Assembly: GCA_013368375.1 (NCBI GenBank)
Contig: JAACJP010000004.1
Location: 310,001 to 374,000 of the forward strand
DNA length: 64,000 nucleotides
DNA from: Tricholomella constricta
Taxonomy: Eukaryota; Basidiomycota; Agaricomycetes; Agaricales; Lyophyllaceae
Direction: 5' to 3'
Of the stretch, positions 1-10,502 are shown one piece after another. The notes beneath the pieces are model-generated. The model searched no databases. It was given only the letters and a program-made list of their open reading frames with translations, and was not told where the DNA came from. Made by a program: the position numbers and the translations under genes. Each line of letters opens with the position of its first letter. Positions within the stretch are counted from its first letter, which is position 1.

Positions 1-2
1 AT

Positions 3-459
3 GCCAGTGTCGGTGGCGTTCTGGGCCCACTTGTTGTAATTCTTCTCCTCCTGATATTCATTATTTGGAGACGCAAACAGTCTCATACGCGTACGTCTCT
101 TCCTGATCTCCTGTATGCCTTCAGTTTCTCTAGTTACATGACTCACAGGCGAAGCACCTCTCAATCCATTCCTTTCCAGACAATCCTCCCTCATTCAAGG
201 TCCCGCTGAGAATTCCTACACTCACACCCGACACGTAGCCTTGGGCGCTGAGCCGGACACGAGCACGTCGATCAGCCAATACCCACCTTTCTCGAGCTCT
301 TCCGGCAGAAGAACAGGGAGGGAACAGTCGAAAGAAGGGACACATTCTGTCGCTGCACCGTCTTCAGTCGTCTCGACGCGCACGGGAACCAGTGCTAATG
401 GTCGAAGATACTCAGTCGATCCACCACCGTACAACGCACCTTCGCCGGATCCTTGTTGA
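3..459 (+). CDS. 3' end of a single-pass membrane protein gene (partial)
   Basis: The frame from base 3 encodes a strongly hydrophobic stretch (LVVILLLLIFIIWRRK) followed by basic residues, as at the inner edge of a single membrane helix. A second open segment (241-459) reads as a Ser/Thr-rich cytoplasmic tail ending in PPPYNAPSPDPC, the kind of proline-rich end seen in fungal single-pass membrane proteins. The two segments are in different frames, so an intron is expected between about 113 and 238 (candidate donor GTATGC at 113), but no donor/acceptor pair fitted the phase. The 5' exons lie outside the window. The membrane helix is seen directly; joining the two parts is inference. Confidence 0.4.
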
Positions 460-1340
460 TATGTTTGCTCATAAGACTTGGTTTTTGTCGTCACACCGAT
501 GCCTATGTTGGAAAGGCAATGCGGACGTATGCGTCATGGAGCTCACCCATGCCATTTACGAGTATCTTGGTCTATTTTATTGTCCAGTAAAAAAAAACTC
601 CGGTATCTCCTTATCTTTGTACTTGCTTCGACGGCTCTCTGTCGAGGCAGTACTGCCTGCAGATGACTTCGGATGATATAGGGCTCATGAGTAAACCAAG
701 TCGATTTGTTATTTTGAATGAACGCACCGGATACTATGACGACTTGTCCTCACCATCTCAGGAGTAAGGGGTTGAGGTGCAGGACGAGGCGTTGGAGCAG
801 AAGCTTCTGGAAGAGAGTTTGAAAGACGTCGCTTACGCTTTGCTTCATCTTCACTTCCACGGTGAGAGAACGATTTCGGATGTAGTAGGTTGTGCGATGT
901 TTGTGGTGGATGGATTTTGAAGAACGATGTAATTCAATGATCAGTGATCAGCGGATGGAGCTTGCACCGGAAGGGATCACAAGGTGCCCAATGAGGATAT
1001 CCTACAAGCAGAAATCAGGACAATTACGACATATGTATGTGATAAACACCTACGTAGAGAGCCTGTCCGGATCTGTGACGAGTCTCTGAGAAACTAGAAC
1101 ATTTTATTCAATTTCAGTCTCGAATAGATGGTGCCGAAGAGTGTACAGACCTCGATGGCCGAGAGGCACATTCCTAATCATATCGAGGAATGGGAGGGAC
1201 ATGAGCTGTCCGTAGCTGAGCTGAACAAGTAACAGAGATGTTAGATTTGATATACAAGTGTTCCGAGGCAATCAAAATGGGATCGTGCAGTGGAGGCCGC
1301 TTGGGGGAAAATGGAGAGACAGGAGCATCAAGTGTCAGCT
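460..1340. other. No supported gene
   Basis: Only short ORFs without recognisable motifs. Around 700-870 the + strand reads like degraded coding sequence (acidic/Leu-rich, EALEQKLLEESLKD) with an in-frame stop, so a gene remnant is possible, but nothing identifies it. Confidence 0.4.
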
Positions 1341-1346
1341 CTAGTT

Positions 1347-1488
1347 GGGGAGGCGCGTCGGAGCAGTTGGTTACCGCGTGAAGTGGAAAATTCATACAGA
1401 TCGCGTCAGTCACGCGAAAGCCCGAATGTAAACCTGGATGGCAGTGGCAGTGATCCTCTACCGCTGCATTAGATGGGAAGGTGGCACG
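1347..1488 (+). repeat. Direct repeat flanking small gene copy A, left copy
   Basis: About 140 bp starting GGCGCGTCGGAGCAGTTGG is repeated in the same orientation at 2361-2506 with small gaps and substitutions. The two copies bracket the small gene at 1797-2150, so a unit of about 1 kb was probably duplicated and the second gene copy lost. Confidence 0.7.
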
Positions 1489-1686
1489 ACCACCGTGACC
1501 AAGTGAAACGAGGGAGGACAATGATTCGACTGATATCCCGGGTGCGACGGCCATGTAGACGATGAACGGGGATATAAATCTGAGGCAAAGGTGCTGGCCA
1601 TGGCCAGCTGAATGTGAAATTGCTCGTGCGATGCTTTCCCGGGCCCTGTTGTGGAGAACAATGCCAATATATAGTTTTGATGGGCC

Positions 1687-1693
1687 TATATAA
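1687..1693 (+). promoter_or_regulatory. TATA box of small gene copy A
   Basis: TATATAA preceded by GGGCC, about 104 nt upstream of the ATG at 1797. A similar GGGCC-TATA arrangement precedes copies B and C, which supports its being the core promoter. Confidence 0.55.
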
Positions 1694-1796
1694 TAAGTCA
1701 AATAAAGTGCTCACTACTACAAACTCACCTCTGCGTCCATTTCTACAAGTTTCTTACTGTCAACCAGCCAGTAAGTCTTCGGTTCGTATTCCTGGC

Positions 1797-2150
1797 ATGC
1801 CATACTCACCAGCGTATCCAGTCATGGTCGTGAAGGTGTTGGGTTATCTCGTTGAGGACGAGAAACTCCTTCAGTACGGTTTACATATGAAACTCGGAAC
1901 AGATGAGGATGAATTGGCAAAAAACAACACCATACTCGAAGCCGCCACCGCCATTTTCCTTCGCGGAGGGGTCTGGGGTCACGCAAGGCTGGTGGGTGTG
2001 ATGGTTGGTGGAAAACTGCGATCCTGCTTCGCACTCGCCTCAAACGACCCAAACGACATTCATTTCTTTATCCCCTCTCAAGAGAAGTTGGAGAGGTTCA
2101 AGAAGGTCATAATGACGGACAAAGATCCTCGATGGTATAACTATGTATGA
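1797..2150 (+). CDS. Small unrecognised protein, family copy A (117 aa)
   Basis: One uninterrupted frame begins MPYSPAYPVMVVKVLGYL and ends in RWYNYV. I do not recognise the family. It is one of three related copies in the first 7 kb; all share the cores LQYG-MKLGTDE, GVWGHARLVGV, ALAS-DPNDIHF and LERFKKV. Conservation at protein level across copies that differ in DNA suggests a once-functional gene. The start was chosen because copy B begins with the same MPYSPAYP. Copy A looks the most intact. Similar sequence upstream of the ATG in A and B ends in CCAGCCAGTAAGT, so an upstream non-coding or short coding exon is possible. Predicted soluble, with no signal peptide or membrane helix. Function unknown. 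Confidence 0.65.
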   Translation: MPYSPAYPVMVVKVLGYLVEDEKLLQYGLHMKLGTDEDELAKNNTILEAATAIFLRGGVWGHARLVGVMVGGKLRSCFALASNDPNDIHFFIPSQEKLERFKKVIMTDKDPRWYNYV

Positions 2151-2360
2151 TGTATAACTCAAATAAACAATATCCCCCATGGTTATATTCGTCAAAGCTC
2201 TTTACATAGACTCCCAAAGCCATCCCTCATGTACTTAGTGTGAAAGATGACCTTGTTAATCGCAATCGTGTTTCTATTTCTACAACGATTTGTTCGTCGA
2301 AACTGAATATAGCTTACACCGTAGCTTGGGCTAGAATCAACAATAGATGGGCCGCTGTGA

Positions 2361-2506
2361 GGGGCGCGTCGGAGCAGTTGGTTACTTGAAGTTGAGGATT
2401 CATACAGACTTACAGATCGTGTCGGTCACGCGAGAGCGCGGATGTAAACTTGGACGGCAGTGCCAGTGATCCTCTACGTGCGCTGCTTCAGACGGGAAGG
2501 TAGCAC
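2361..2506 (+). repeat. Direct repeat flanking small gene copy A, right copy
   Basis: Second copy of the segment at 1347-1488. No gene body follows it, so it looks like the leftover upstream region of a lost fourth family copy. Confidence 0.65.
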
Positions 2507-3648
2507 ATACCTCCTCCTCCAAGTCGTTAGCCCATATACCCATATAATATTTTTCAGCGTGGAGGCACATGGTCGTGGTTAAATGACATGGCCCTGAACT
2601 TCGCCTCCAAGTCTGGCTACATTGATTACGGCTGGCAAAGGAAATTTTAGCAAGATCGCCTTTCCCATGTTATGGTTTGCCGGTCACCAACGATGCCACA
2701 GGCTTGTTTGAATAGAGTATACGACGGTGAGTAAGGAAAGCACGAAGATTTGTACGAAGGCCAACCCGTTGACCCAAACAACAGATCTGTGCGCTTGGGT
2801 TATATGAGTTGAATGGAATATCTGGGCTTCGCTGAAAGACCAAGGTCCATAACCGAGCAAAATTTCGGGACATTACTGTTTCTCGGAATCACCTGGTTAT
2901 GTGCAAAAGATGAGACACTTGAACGGGTAGAGGTGTCCTAGCAACTACGTACAAAGCTGTGAGGATAGAATAACGTATCGGAAGAGGAGCTCAAACCTCA
3001 TTATATATTTACTTTGACTTTTCAGCTGAGGTTTTCAACGTACCAATGTGAACGTTTTCGCCGCTTCTCTTTTCAGATATAAGAGCTCGCCCGTTCACTG
3101 TTTGATTAGGGTATGAATGTGGTCCGTATCTGTCGAATTAAGTGCCACTTACAAGTGATTTCTGATTTCGCGGCGGAAAACTGCAGTCTGACCTCTCGAT
3201 TTTCAGATTCTCAATACGTTATCGAGGTCATAGAATGGAAAGCTCTTCGATATGTCGTCGTGAAGCAGTGGTAGAATCGGTTTGGAGCAGGCGGCCAGGC
3301 TGTACTCAGCATGTATCACGGAGTCTCATCGTATGAGCGACTGTCATTCAAGCTCAAACACTCAATGCTAGAGCTTCAAGTTGAAGGTGCCCTGTCAAAG
3401 ATATGATCTGAGTCGCTACGCTTCTAATCTCTGTATAGAGTAACAAAGCTGCCGAAAGTCGAAGGTTGGAGCGTCTAGCACTTGAACATATGTTCGAGAC
3501 TACTAACCATGGGAAGAATGAGAATAAGATGGAAATAATAACGAACTTTCGCATTGCAGAGTGCAGAAAAGCGATTGATTATGTTTTTCCCTAAACAGAC
3601 GCAAATAACATCCTCATCTCTTCGCACGACGACGAACGGCCAAGCGGA
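2507..3648. other. Intergenic, one possible exon remnant
   Basis: No supported gene. After a pyrimidine-rich ...TTTTTCAG, bases 2561-2649 read on the + strand as GTWSWLNDMALNFASK... and stop shortly after; this looks like one exon of a decayed gene I cannot identify. The last few hundred bases are presumably the promoter of the snRNP gene. Confidence 0.35.
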
Positions 3649-4781
3649 ATGGCAGACATAGCAGCAGCAGCGCCGCCAACCTCGGATCCTATGCAAGGTG
3701 TTGAGGGAGCAGCTTTGGCCCCAACTGAAGTCCCCGCAGCTCCCGTCGCCGTGGCGCCTGAAGAACCAGATAATGCATGCGAAACCTTGTATATCCAAAA
3801 CTTGAACGAGAAGATAAAGCCGGATGGTGCGCTCACTTTACATTCCCCTTCATATCTTACGAGTTGATCGTTTGAATTTAGTGCTGAAGACATCGCTGCG
3901 GGGTCTGTTCAAGTCATATGGGGAGGTCCTCGATGTGGTCGCGCATAGCAATCTCCGGATGCGAGGTCAAGCATTTGTTTCGTTTGCGTCAACGGACAGC
4001 GCACAGAGAGCTTTGAAAGATGTTCAACGTTTCCCTCTCTATTCAAAACCGATGGTACGTCGCGACTTGAGGCATAGATGACTGATCCAATTTGGTTTTC
4101 ACAGCAAATATCATTTGCGAGGACACGATCGGATGCAGTAGTGAAGGCGGTGGATGGTGATAACTTTGACGCGCATAAATCACGGAGAGACGAGCATAAA
4201 AGTGCGTCTAACGTCCTGCTGTGTATCATTTGGCTTACACCGCAATCTCAGAGCAAACCCGGTACACTAACCCCCTAAAACAAAAATTCCGTGCGAAGAG
4301 AATGGCCGCCGAAAGTGTGTCATCCCCGTTCATCCACATCTCAATAGTCATTGACCATCCTTCGCCCCAGTCGATGGTGCCGCAGCTGCTCCCGCACCCA
4401 AACGGCCGAACGTCCAAATGCCAGACGAATACCTACCCCCGAACAAGATTCTTTTCTTGCAAAATCTGCCGGAAAGCGTCACGAAAGACCAACTTATGGC
4501 GTTATTTTCTCAGTTGCGTTACCTATCCTGTCAGTCTGTCCCAATATTCGCTCATTCCCGCTTGGCAGATACCCCAACTTGCACGAAGTGCGTCTCATTC
4601 CCACGAAGCGGGACATCGCTTTCGTGGAATTTATGGACGAGGGAAGTGCAGGGGTCGCGAAAGATGCGTTACACAATTACAAATTGGACGGCGAGAACAA
4701 AATCAAGGTAAGTTGTATCCCTGTATCGTGGTCGCATTCTCTGCTTATTTTTTTCTTTAGATCACATTCGCCAGGAAGTAG
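3649..4781 (+). CDS. U1A/U2B''-type snRNP protein with two RRMs
   Basis: RNA-binding protein of the U1A/U2B'' (SNF) family, a core part of a spliceosomal snRNP in the nucleus. Seven exons fit GT-AG rules: 3649-3826, 3882-4054, 4105-4201, 4252-4314, 4371-4512, 4569-4707, 4761-4781 (813 nt, 270 aa). After an Ala/Pro-rich leader, RRM1 starts with the RNP2 motif LYIQNLNEKI and has RNP1-like RGQAFVSF; a linker with basic KQKFRAKR follows; RRM2 starts LFLQNLPESV and contains IAFVEF; the protein ends ITFARK, the typical family C-terminus. The last coding exon is only 21 nt. Fungi usually have separate U1A and U2B'' proteins; I cannot tell from sequence alone which this is, although length and two-RRM layout fit either. 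Confidence 0.93.
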
Positions 4782-5292
4782 AATCTTGTGTTTTCTCTAC
4801 GCATTCAGGTCGTGCCTCTTGTTTTCGCTGTAATATTGGTGTAATGATAGTTTGTGCTACCTATGACTGGCTTGGGGACCTTGCTTTGGAACTGCCTTGA
4901 AGGCAGGGCTTCTTCCTAACTTGTTTCCAGCCCGACGTCTTTCGTTGTTTTCTCAGATTTGGAGCCGCCATAAATCTCGAGAAATCACAGAAAGCATTGC
5001 GAAATGAATCGAGCGAAAGGGATGGCTTGTCGTCGGGGCGTGAGGTGGAATCCTGGGCTTCAACTCGTATTTCTCTTCTATGATTTGATGTGCATGGCGT
5101 CCCTCAGCTCTTCCGCAGTCTCTGTCGATGGTCTTTGGCAACCTCATCATCATGCATGGTGAGTTAGGTTCAAAGACAAATTGTAAACACTGCGGTCTAA
5201 TTCTATTTCACCCACAACCATCGACAACTGGTGGGGCAAGTCGGCGCGGTCGAATTTTTTTAACGACCGAGCTCTGGACGACATCATTGTGA
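4782..5292. other. Intergenic, no supported gene
   Basis: 3' flank of the snRNP gene and downstream flank of small gene copy B, which faces it. Only short unsupported ORFs. Confidence 0.5.
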
Positions 5293-5730
5293 TTATCGTA
5301 GTAATCTGTTTAAGGGCGAGGTGCGGCCCAGATATAAAATTCTCAGCGGTGAGTTAATGCAGGTATTGTTTATTTGAGTTACACACCATCTATCATCGAA
5401 ATCTTTGTCCGTCACCATAACCTTCTTGAACCTCTCCAGGACCTCTCGAGGTGGGATAGAGAAATGAATGTCGTTTGGGTCGTTTGAGGCGAGCGCGAGG
5501 CAGGTTCGATGGTTTCTATTGACCATCACACCCACCAGCCTTGCGTGGCCCCAGACCCCTCCGCGAACGAAAATGTTGGTGGCGTCTCTGATTATGGTGG
5601 TCTCTCTTTCGCGTTCAATCTCGTCTGTTCCGAGTTTCATATGTAAACCGTATTGAAGGAGTTTCTCGTCCTGGATGGGATAACCCAACATCTTCAAGAC
5701 CATTGCTGGATAGGCTGGCGAGTATGGCAT
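5293..5730 (-). CDS. Small unrecognised protein, family copy B (145 aa, altered C-terminus)
   Basis: Starts MPYSPAYPAMVLKMLGYP and keeps the family cores (MKLGTDE, GVWGHARLVGV, NDIHFSIP, LERFKKV). Near the end, copies A and C stop right after the RWY-YV/A segment. Copy B has an indel there, so the frame runs on through what is 3' untranslated sequence in the others (CVTQINN...), adding about 24 residues. Either B has a new tail or it is decaying. No function can be assigned. Confidence 0.6.
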   Translation of the reverse strand: MPYSPAYPAMVLKMLGYPIQDEKLLQYGLHMKLGTDEIERERETTIIRDATNIFVRGGVWGHARLVGVMVNRNHRTCLALASNDPNDIHFSIPPREVLERFKKVMVTDKDFDDRWCVTQINNTCINSPLRILYLGRTSPLNRLLR

Positions 5731-5818
5731 ACCAGGACTAAGACCTGAAAACTTACTGGCTGGTGGTTAGTAACGAAACTTGTAAAAAGCGACGTGGTGA
5801 CTTTTGAGGTACGAGCAC

Positions 5819-5826
5819 TTTATATA
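5819..5826 (-). promoter_or_regulatory. TATA box of small gene copy B
   Basis: TATATAAA on the minus strand about 90 nt upstream of the ATG at 5730, followed by AGTGCTC, a string also found downstream of the copy A TATA box. Confidence 0.55.
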
Positions 5827-6299
5827 TGAGGCCCATCAAAGCTATATCTTATCATTGTTTTCCACAACGAGCATCGCACGAGCAATTTCACATTCAACTG
5901 GCCATGACCAGCATCTTGGGCTTAGACTAATCCCGTTAATCGACTACAGGGCCGTCACACCCAGGATATCGGTCAAACCATTGTTCTCCCTGATTTGACT
6001 TGGTGGCCAGCTTCATCGCAGTAAACCGTTGGCCACCATGTTATTTGACCACGACAACGTACCTTCACGCTGGAAGATGATATGTGTTTATATGGCATGG
6101 TCTGCGGCGACGATAGACCAGACAGCGTGAGTTTTCCTAGTGCGGAAGCTTGTCGATATATGAGAAGCCAGATTCAGTTCTGACGAAGAAATCTTTAGAA
6201 ATAGAAACGCGATCGCGTTCAACGACGTGTTTCTTCACACTAAGTACATGAGTGTTTGGAGAGCTTTATGACGAGGGGAAGTTCTATTTGAGTTACACG

Positions 6300-6623
6300 T
6301 CATGCATATATATACCATCGAGGATCTTTGTCCGACATTATGACCTTCTTGAACCTCTCCAGGACCTCTCGAGACGGGATAAAGAAATGAATGTCGTTTG
6401 GGTCGTCTGAGGCGAGTGCGAGGCAGGTTCGCTGTTTTCCCTTGACCGTCACACCCACCAGCCTTGCGTGACCCCAGACCCCTGCGCGAATGAAAATGTT
6501 GGTGGCGGCTTCGAGTATGGTGTTCTCTTTTGCGCATTCATTCTCGTCTGTTCCGAGTTTCATATATAAACCGTACTGAAGGAGTTTCTCATCCTCAATG
6601 AGATAACCTAGCACCTTCACCAT
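6300..6623 (-). CDS. Small unrecognised protein, family copy C (107 aa, start altered)
   Basis: Same family as A and B. The ATG that starts A and B is present (ATGCCATAT) but is followed at once by TAA, so translation would have to begin at the next in-frame Met (MVKVLGYLIEDEKLL). The rest is collinear with copy A to the end (RWYIYA). The 3' flank (TAGAAATAGAAAC..., then ACACTAAGTACATGAG) matches that of copy A, so the duplicated unit included at least 150 bp downstream. The gene may be expressed as a shorter protein or may be on its way to a pseudogene. Confidence 0.55.
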   Translation of the reverse strand: MVKVLGYLIEDEKLLQYGLYMKLGTDENECAKENTILEAATNIFIRAGVWGHARLVGVTVKGKQRTCLALASDDPNDIHFFIPSREVLERFKKVIMSDKDPRWYIYA

Positions 6624-6626
6624 TAC

Positions 6627-7863
6627 TAGATACGCTGGTTAATATGGCATACCTGGAAAACGAAGGGAAGACTTACTTCGATAATAACGAAACTTATAGA
6701 GTTGGAGGCAGTGGTAGTTTGAGGAGCACTGGAGTGTCCCTTGAGTTGACTTATGTATATAGGCCCTGTACGTACAGGCCCATCAAAGCTATATATTGTC
6801 ATTGTTCCCCACAACAAGCATGGCCAGCATCTTGGGCTCAGACCGATATCCCCGTTAATCGTCTGCATGGCCGTCACACCTATACCGGTCGAACCATTGT
6901 TTTCCCTGATTCGAATTGGTAGCCAGCTTCATCGCAGAAAACCATTAGCCATTCCAATGATCGCAATACTTCAATGGCAGGACCGAATCCTGGAAAGATG
7001 GGTTGAACTGACTTAAACAAAAGGGTACAAAGGCAGCGCTATATCAAATGGCTACATGGGCGCACCTTAACAGCGTATGTGCGTTTTCTGTACCCTCCAA
7101 TCGCAAGTTAATATTGGAACAGGCTGGCATGACAAGTGAAACCCCTGGGCCACCCAGGATGCATCCATCCATCTTCAAACAGAATGAGGTAATGTTATTT
7201 CTAGAAGACAGAGCTAGAGAATTCAATTCATCACATCCGGTATAATATGTAGTTTTGTTTCCGAACGTACCATGGGTCTCATCTACCGTAAATTGGCTCA
7301 GCTTTGAAGCTCAAGTTGAGCTTATGTTATCTGCCATGACCGCAGGGCGGCTGGTCAAAGAACGCGGACCTGATCTGCTGGCGCCAAAACTCGTCTCCAA
7401 GCCGCGCGGTCTGCTCAAGCAACTAAGAGATCCCAGCTTGCCTTATCAACCGTCCACCACACATGCTAGTGTCGCCTGCAAGTATTCGCCTCAACCGACC
7501 ATTTGAGCTCAACGAGAGAGGGTGTGTATCTGTTCGCTCTGTCTTCATAATCAGCAGTACGGTGAGCGCGAGCTCTTTCATCTACCCAAGCAGCGAATCC
7601 ATTATTGTTGATTTTATTGCATCATCAGAGTACGTATTTATTGAAATTCACATGATATAGATAATCTACACGGGGTATCGCGGACACACGACGAGGGTTC
7701 CAATCGATCAAAACCACATCACAACAAGTTGTCTACAGCACTGCTTTGGGGACCATCTTCACCGTCATTGGTTGTATCGGAGGAGCTTCAAGCGCTACGT
7801 TATAATGTGAGCCTCGTACCAGCGCGCCGGTGTGGTAATGTCTATACAAACTCCATCAATATC
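6627..7863. other. No supported gene; copy C promoter region
   Basis: 6700-6950 matches the upstream DNA of copies A and B (a weak TATATAC at about 6745-6760). From 7020 to 7860 there are ORFs of 60-85 codons on the + strand with no recognisable motif or splice pattern. Confidence 0.4.
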
Positions 7864-10400
7864 TCATATCATCGGAAGAGGGAACCACGACACGAACACG
7901 CCAGAGAAGTGGTCTCTTAGCTCCTCCATTGACATCCTGCCACGATCACGGGGCCCATCGAGGCACAGCAAGCATCGCAGTAGCCTCTCCTTTGGGGGTG
8001 GCAGAGAACGCCTCGCCGGCTCCATCGGTTCGAGCGACCGAGCCACACTTGCATCTTCTTCCGAGATTTTCTGCCATGCCACGGCGCCGCCGAAGTGGAC
8101 CTTGAGGCAATGCTTCACCTAGACAACCCACGAATCAATACAAGAGGGTCTATACACCTGCACCACCTGGGTGGAGAAGGAACTCACCGCATTTCGCCAC
8201 GTCCAGACAGAACACCTCCGGTCGCCGTCGGCCTTACCGCCGAAGGTGCACTTCAAGCATATCAATCGAGGATCAAGCTTGTCCATCCCTTTGACGGTAG
8301 CGGATCTAGGGTCCAGCCCACACGCCTCCAAGATTTTCTGCACCGCGCGAGAGGCCTTCTCATGCGGGACCAATTTCTCCGACGACCACTTGTCCCGCCT
8401 ACAGTCGCTAAACTGGTAATCCACGGAGAGCTCCTTGTTCTCGTCCATAATCTGAATCTCGCGATCTGCCTTGTCATAATACATCTGCTTGCGACAGACC
8501 GAGTTGCACGGGTGGTGCAGAAACTCGGGGTGGAATAGCGGCTGTTCATAGCTCTCGAACAAGTTCTCCCCGATCTCGGGATCGGTGGATATCTTGTGCA
8601 GAAATTGGTTCGTGCATGTGAACACGCAGACCGCCAGATCGAGCTTGTGAATACCCGTCGTCCCGTACAATGCTACCGAATACCGTGGCCAGTCGCACGG
8701 GTGCCTGGATGCAAGGCTGTCTGCCTCTTCCCATCGGAAGCCTTTGAGAAAATCGGGCATGTTCTCGTCGAGGACTTCATTGAACATGGCCATAGTAGCC
8801 TCTTGCGACGAAGGTAGCTCGATGATTTCACGGACGTTATGCACTTCCAGAACGTCGAGAGGGCTGGGCATGAAAAAGTCCGTAAAGTGGTTCTGGCGAT
8901 ATTCACGCCACGCTTGTATGGCTATAACTTTTCGCGTTTCCAACAGCTTGAGCCGTTCCTCCTGTGCGATGTGCGCCCTAACTTGGTCCATGTAGATGAT
9001 CATCTTTCCCCTGATGCTGGACCAAACTGCGCAGGACGAGTAAGATGCAAGGGCGAGCAGCCTAGTTGGGACACGACTTACTCTGATTGGTTAGCGGCTT
9101 CGCAATTCGTACCGATAGATGTTTGGCAAAGAGCGTGATACCCGGCTGAACACCCGCATGGACTACGTCGTGTTCGAGGTCTGATAAATAATCTAGCTCC
9201 TCTCGATAGCCTATCTGCGCGAGCTTGTCGACGATTCTATTTGCAAGGTGGCAAGTTTATTCGTCAAGCTTGGCGACCAACAAGAAGACAAGAACTCACG
9301 CATTCTTTCTAGCCAGCCTGATGATGTTGAGTTCCTTCTCTTGCTCCTCGGTTTCTTCCTTCAGCCAGGCGTGGCATCGTTCCCCATGCTGGCGCAGTCC
9401 TTTCAGCACGTTGTCTATTGCTTGAACCATCTACATACCTCGATGCGCGCTTTCATCTTGCTCCTGGCGGTGTCCACAAATTCCTGACGAGTGCAGTTTG
9501 GATTTACAAGTTTCTTCAGAAAGTCGTCTCGGTTGTCGATCAAACAAAACTTGGCGGATCCTAGTAACAGCTCAATATGTCGCTAGTTACTACGCCAGAA
9601 TACGGCGGTAGCTTACCGTTATTCCATTTGCTGAACGGAACACATCTCAGGATGAGTTTGTCCTTTTGAGCTTTCCCGTCAAAAAATTTGGACGATACTA
9701 GACTGAAGGGCACATGAGTCTCTATAGGTTGATATAGATTTGGGAGATTGTAGCGTACCATATCTTTGTGCAGGGTCGGCACAGGCGTGTCCGCAGGATG
9801 AAGTCAACGACGTTCTTCGCGTTGAAAAAGCCACAATTCTGGAGCGTTGAGTCTTTGAGGGGAATATTTGTGTACAAGAAAGGATTTTCTTACATGACAA
9901 TATTGGTCAAAAACTAGGTTCGCCCACGCAGGGAGCGACATCTCCGCAGGGCACTCCGGAAGTTTTGGCATATTTGCAAACGCAGCCTTCCATATAGTTA
10001 CAGTGGATTTATGCAGTAACAATCTCCGGAACTCTTTAGTTATGCGCGTGAGATGTAGGAGGTCCAACGGATGCAGATGTCCCAAAAGCTAGGTGAATCG
10101 ATGAAGATGAACGATTGATAGATTATCATAGCAGGTTTCTATGGAAAAGCTCACCTCGAACAACACGTCTAGCGGCAGATAGAAGACGAATCCAATCTTC
10201 CCGCGAAATTTTGCACGTCTGGAAGATGAAAAACCGGTTCTGTTAAGCTTGTCAAGCTGCCCGTACTTCATTTCGTGCAGGACCCTCCATCCATTGCTGG
10301 CCGTGATTTTGATCCTTTTTTGCGGGGGTTCGCCTTGATTGTCGCGTATATTTTCGCCATTTCGTGGCGTTTCGGATTTATTATTGACTGTTAGAACCAT
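7864..10400 (-). CDS. F-box domain protein
   Basis: Substrate-receptor-type F-box protein, expected to link targets to an SCF ubiquitin ligase through Skp1. Nine exons on the minus strand: 10400-10155, 10088-9894, 9838-9759, 9702-9617, 9560-9439, 9430-9300, 9236-9082, 9026-8188, 8118-7864 (2109 nt, 702 aa). The F-box is at about residues 75-120 (LPLDVLFELLGHLHPLDLL). It is followed by Cys pairs YCHNCG and LCRPC, an arrangement common in agaricomycete F-box families, then a long charged region and a C-terminal CLKC segment. An NLS-like PPQKRIKI precedes the F-box. The frame is continuous everywhere except at 9431-9438, where an 8-nt GTATGTAG separates two coding segments; removing it restores the frame. 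Transcribed divergently from the malic enzyme gene. Targets unknown. Confidence 0.85.
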
Positions 10401-10502
10401 TGGGGAGCTGGTGGACGAGGAAGTTAGTACAGTTGGGTAGTACAGAAATAACTGAACTGTCAAAAACGCGTAGCGTCACAGCGTGACAGTTGATCGGATC
10501 AG
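10401..10502. promoter_or_regulatory. Short shared region between F-box and malic enzyme genes
   Basis: The two ATGs (10400 minus, 10503 plus) are 102 bp apart, or 216 bp if malic enzyme starts at the Met at 10617. Both core promoters must lie here or overlap the other gene. No clear TATA box is visible. Confidence 0.5.

Noticed and set aside
1174..1701. 175-aa minus-strand ORF upstream of small gene A, with similar translations upstream of copies B and C, as if a divergent gene were conserved
   Set aside because: The same similarity follows from shared promoter DNA. Copy C lacks a block present in A and B, the copies stop at different points, and no start or splice sites are shared.
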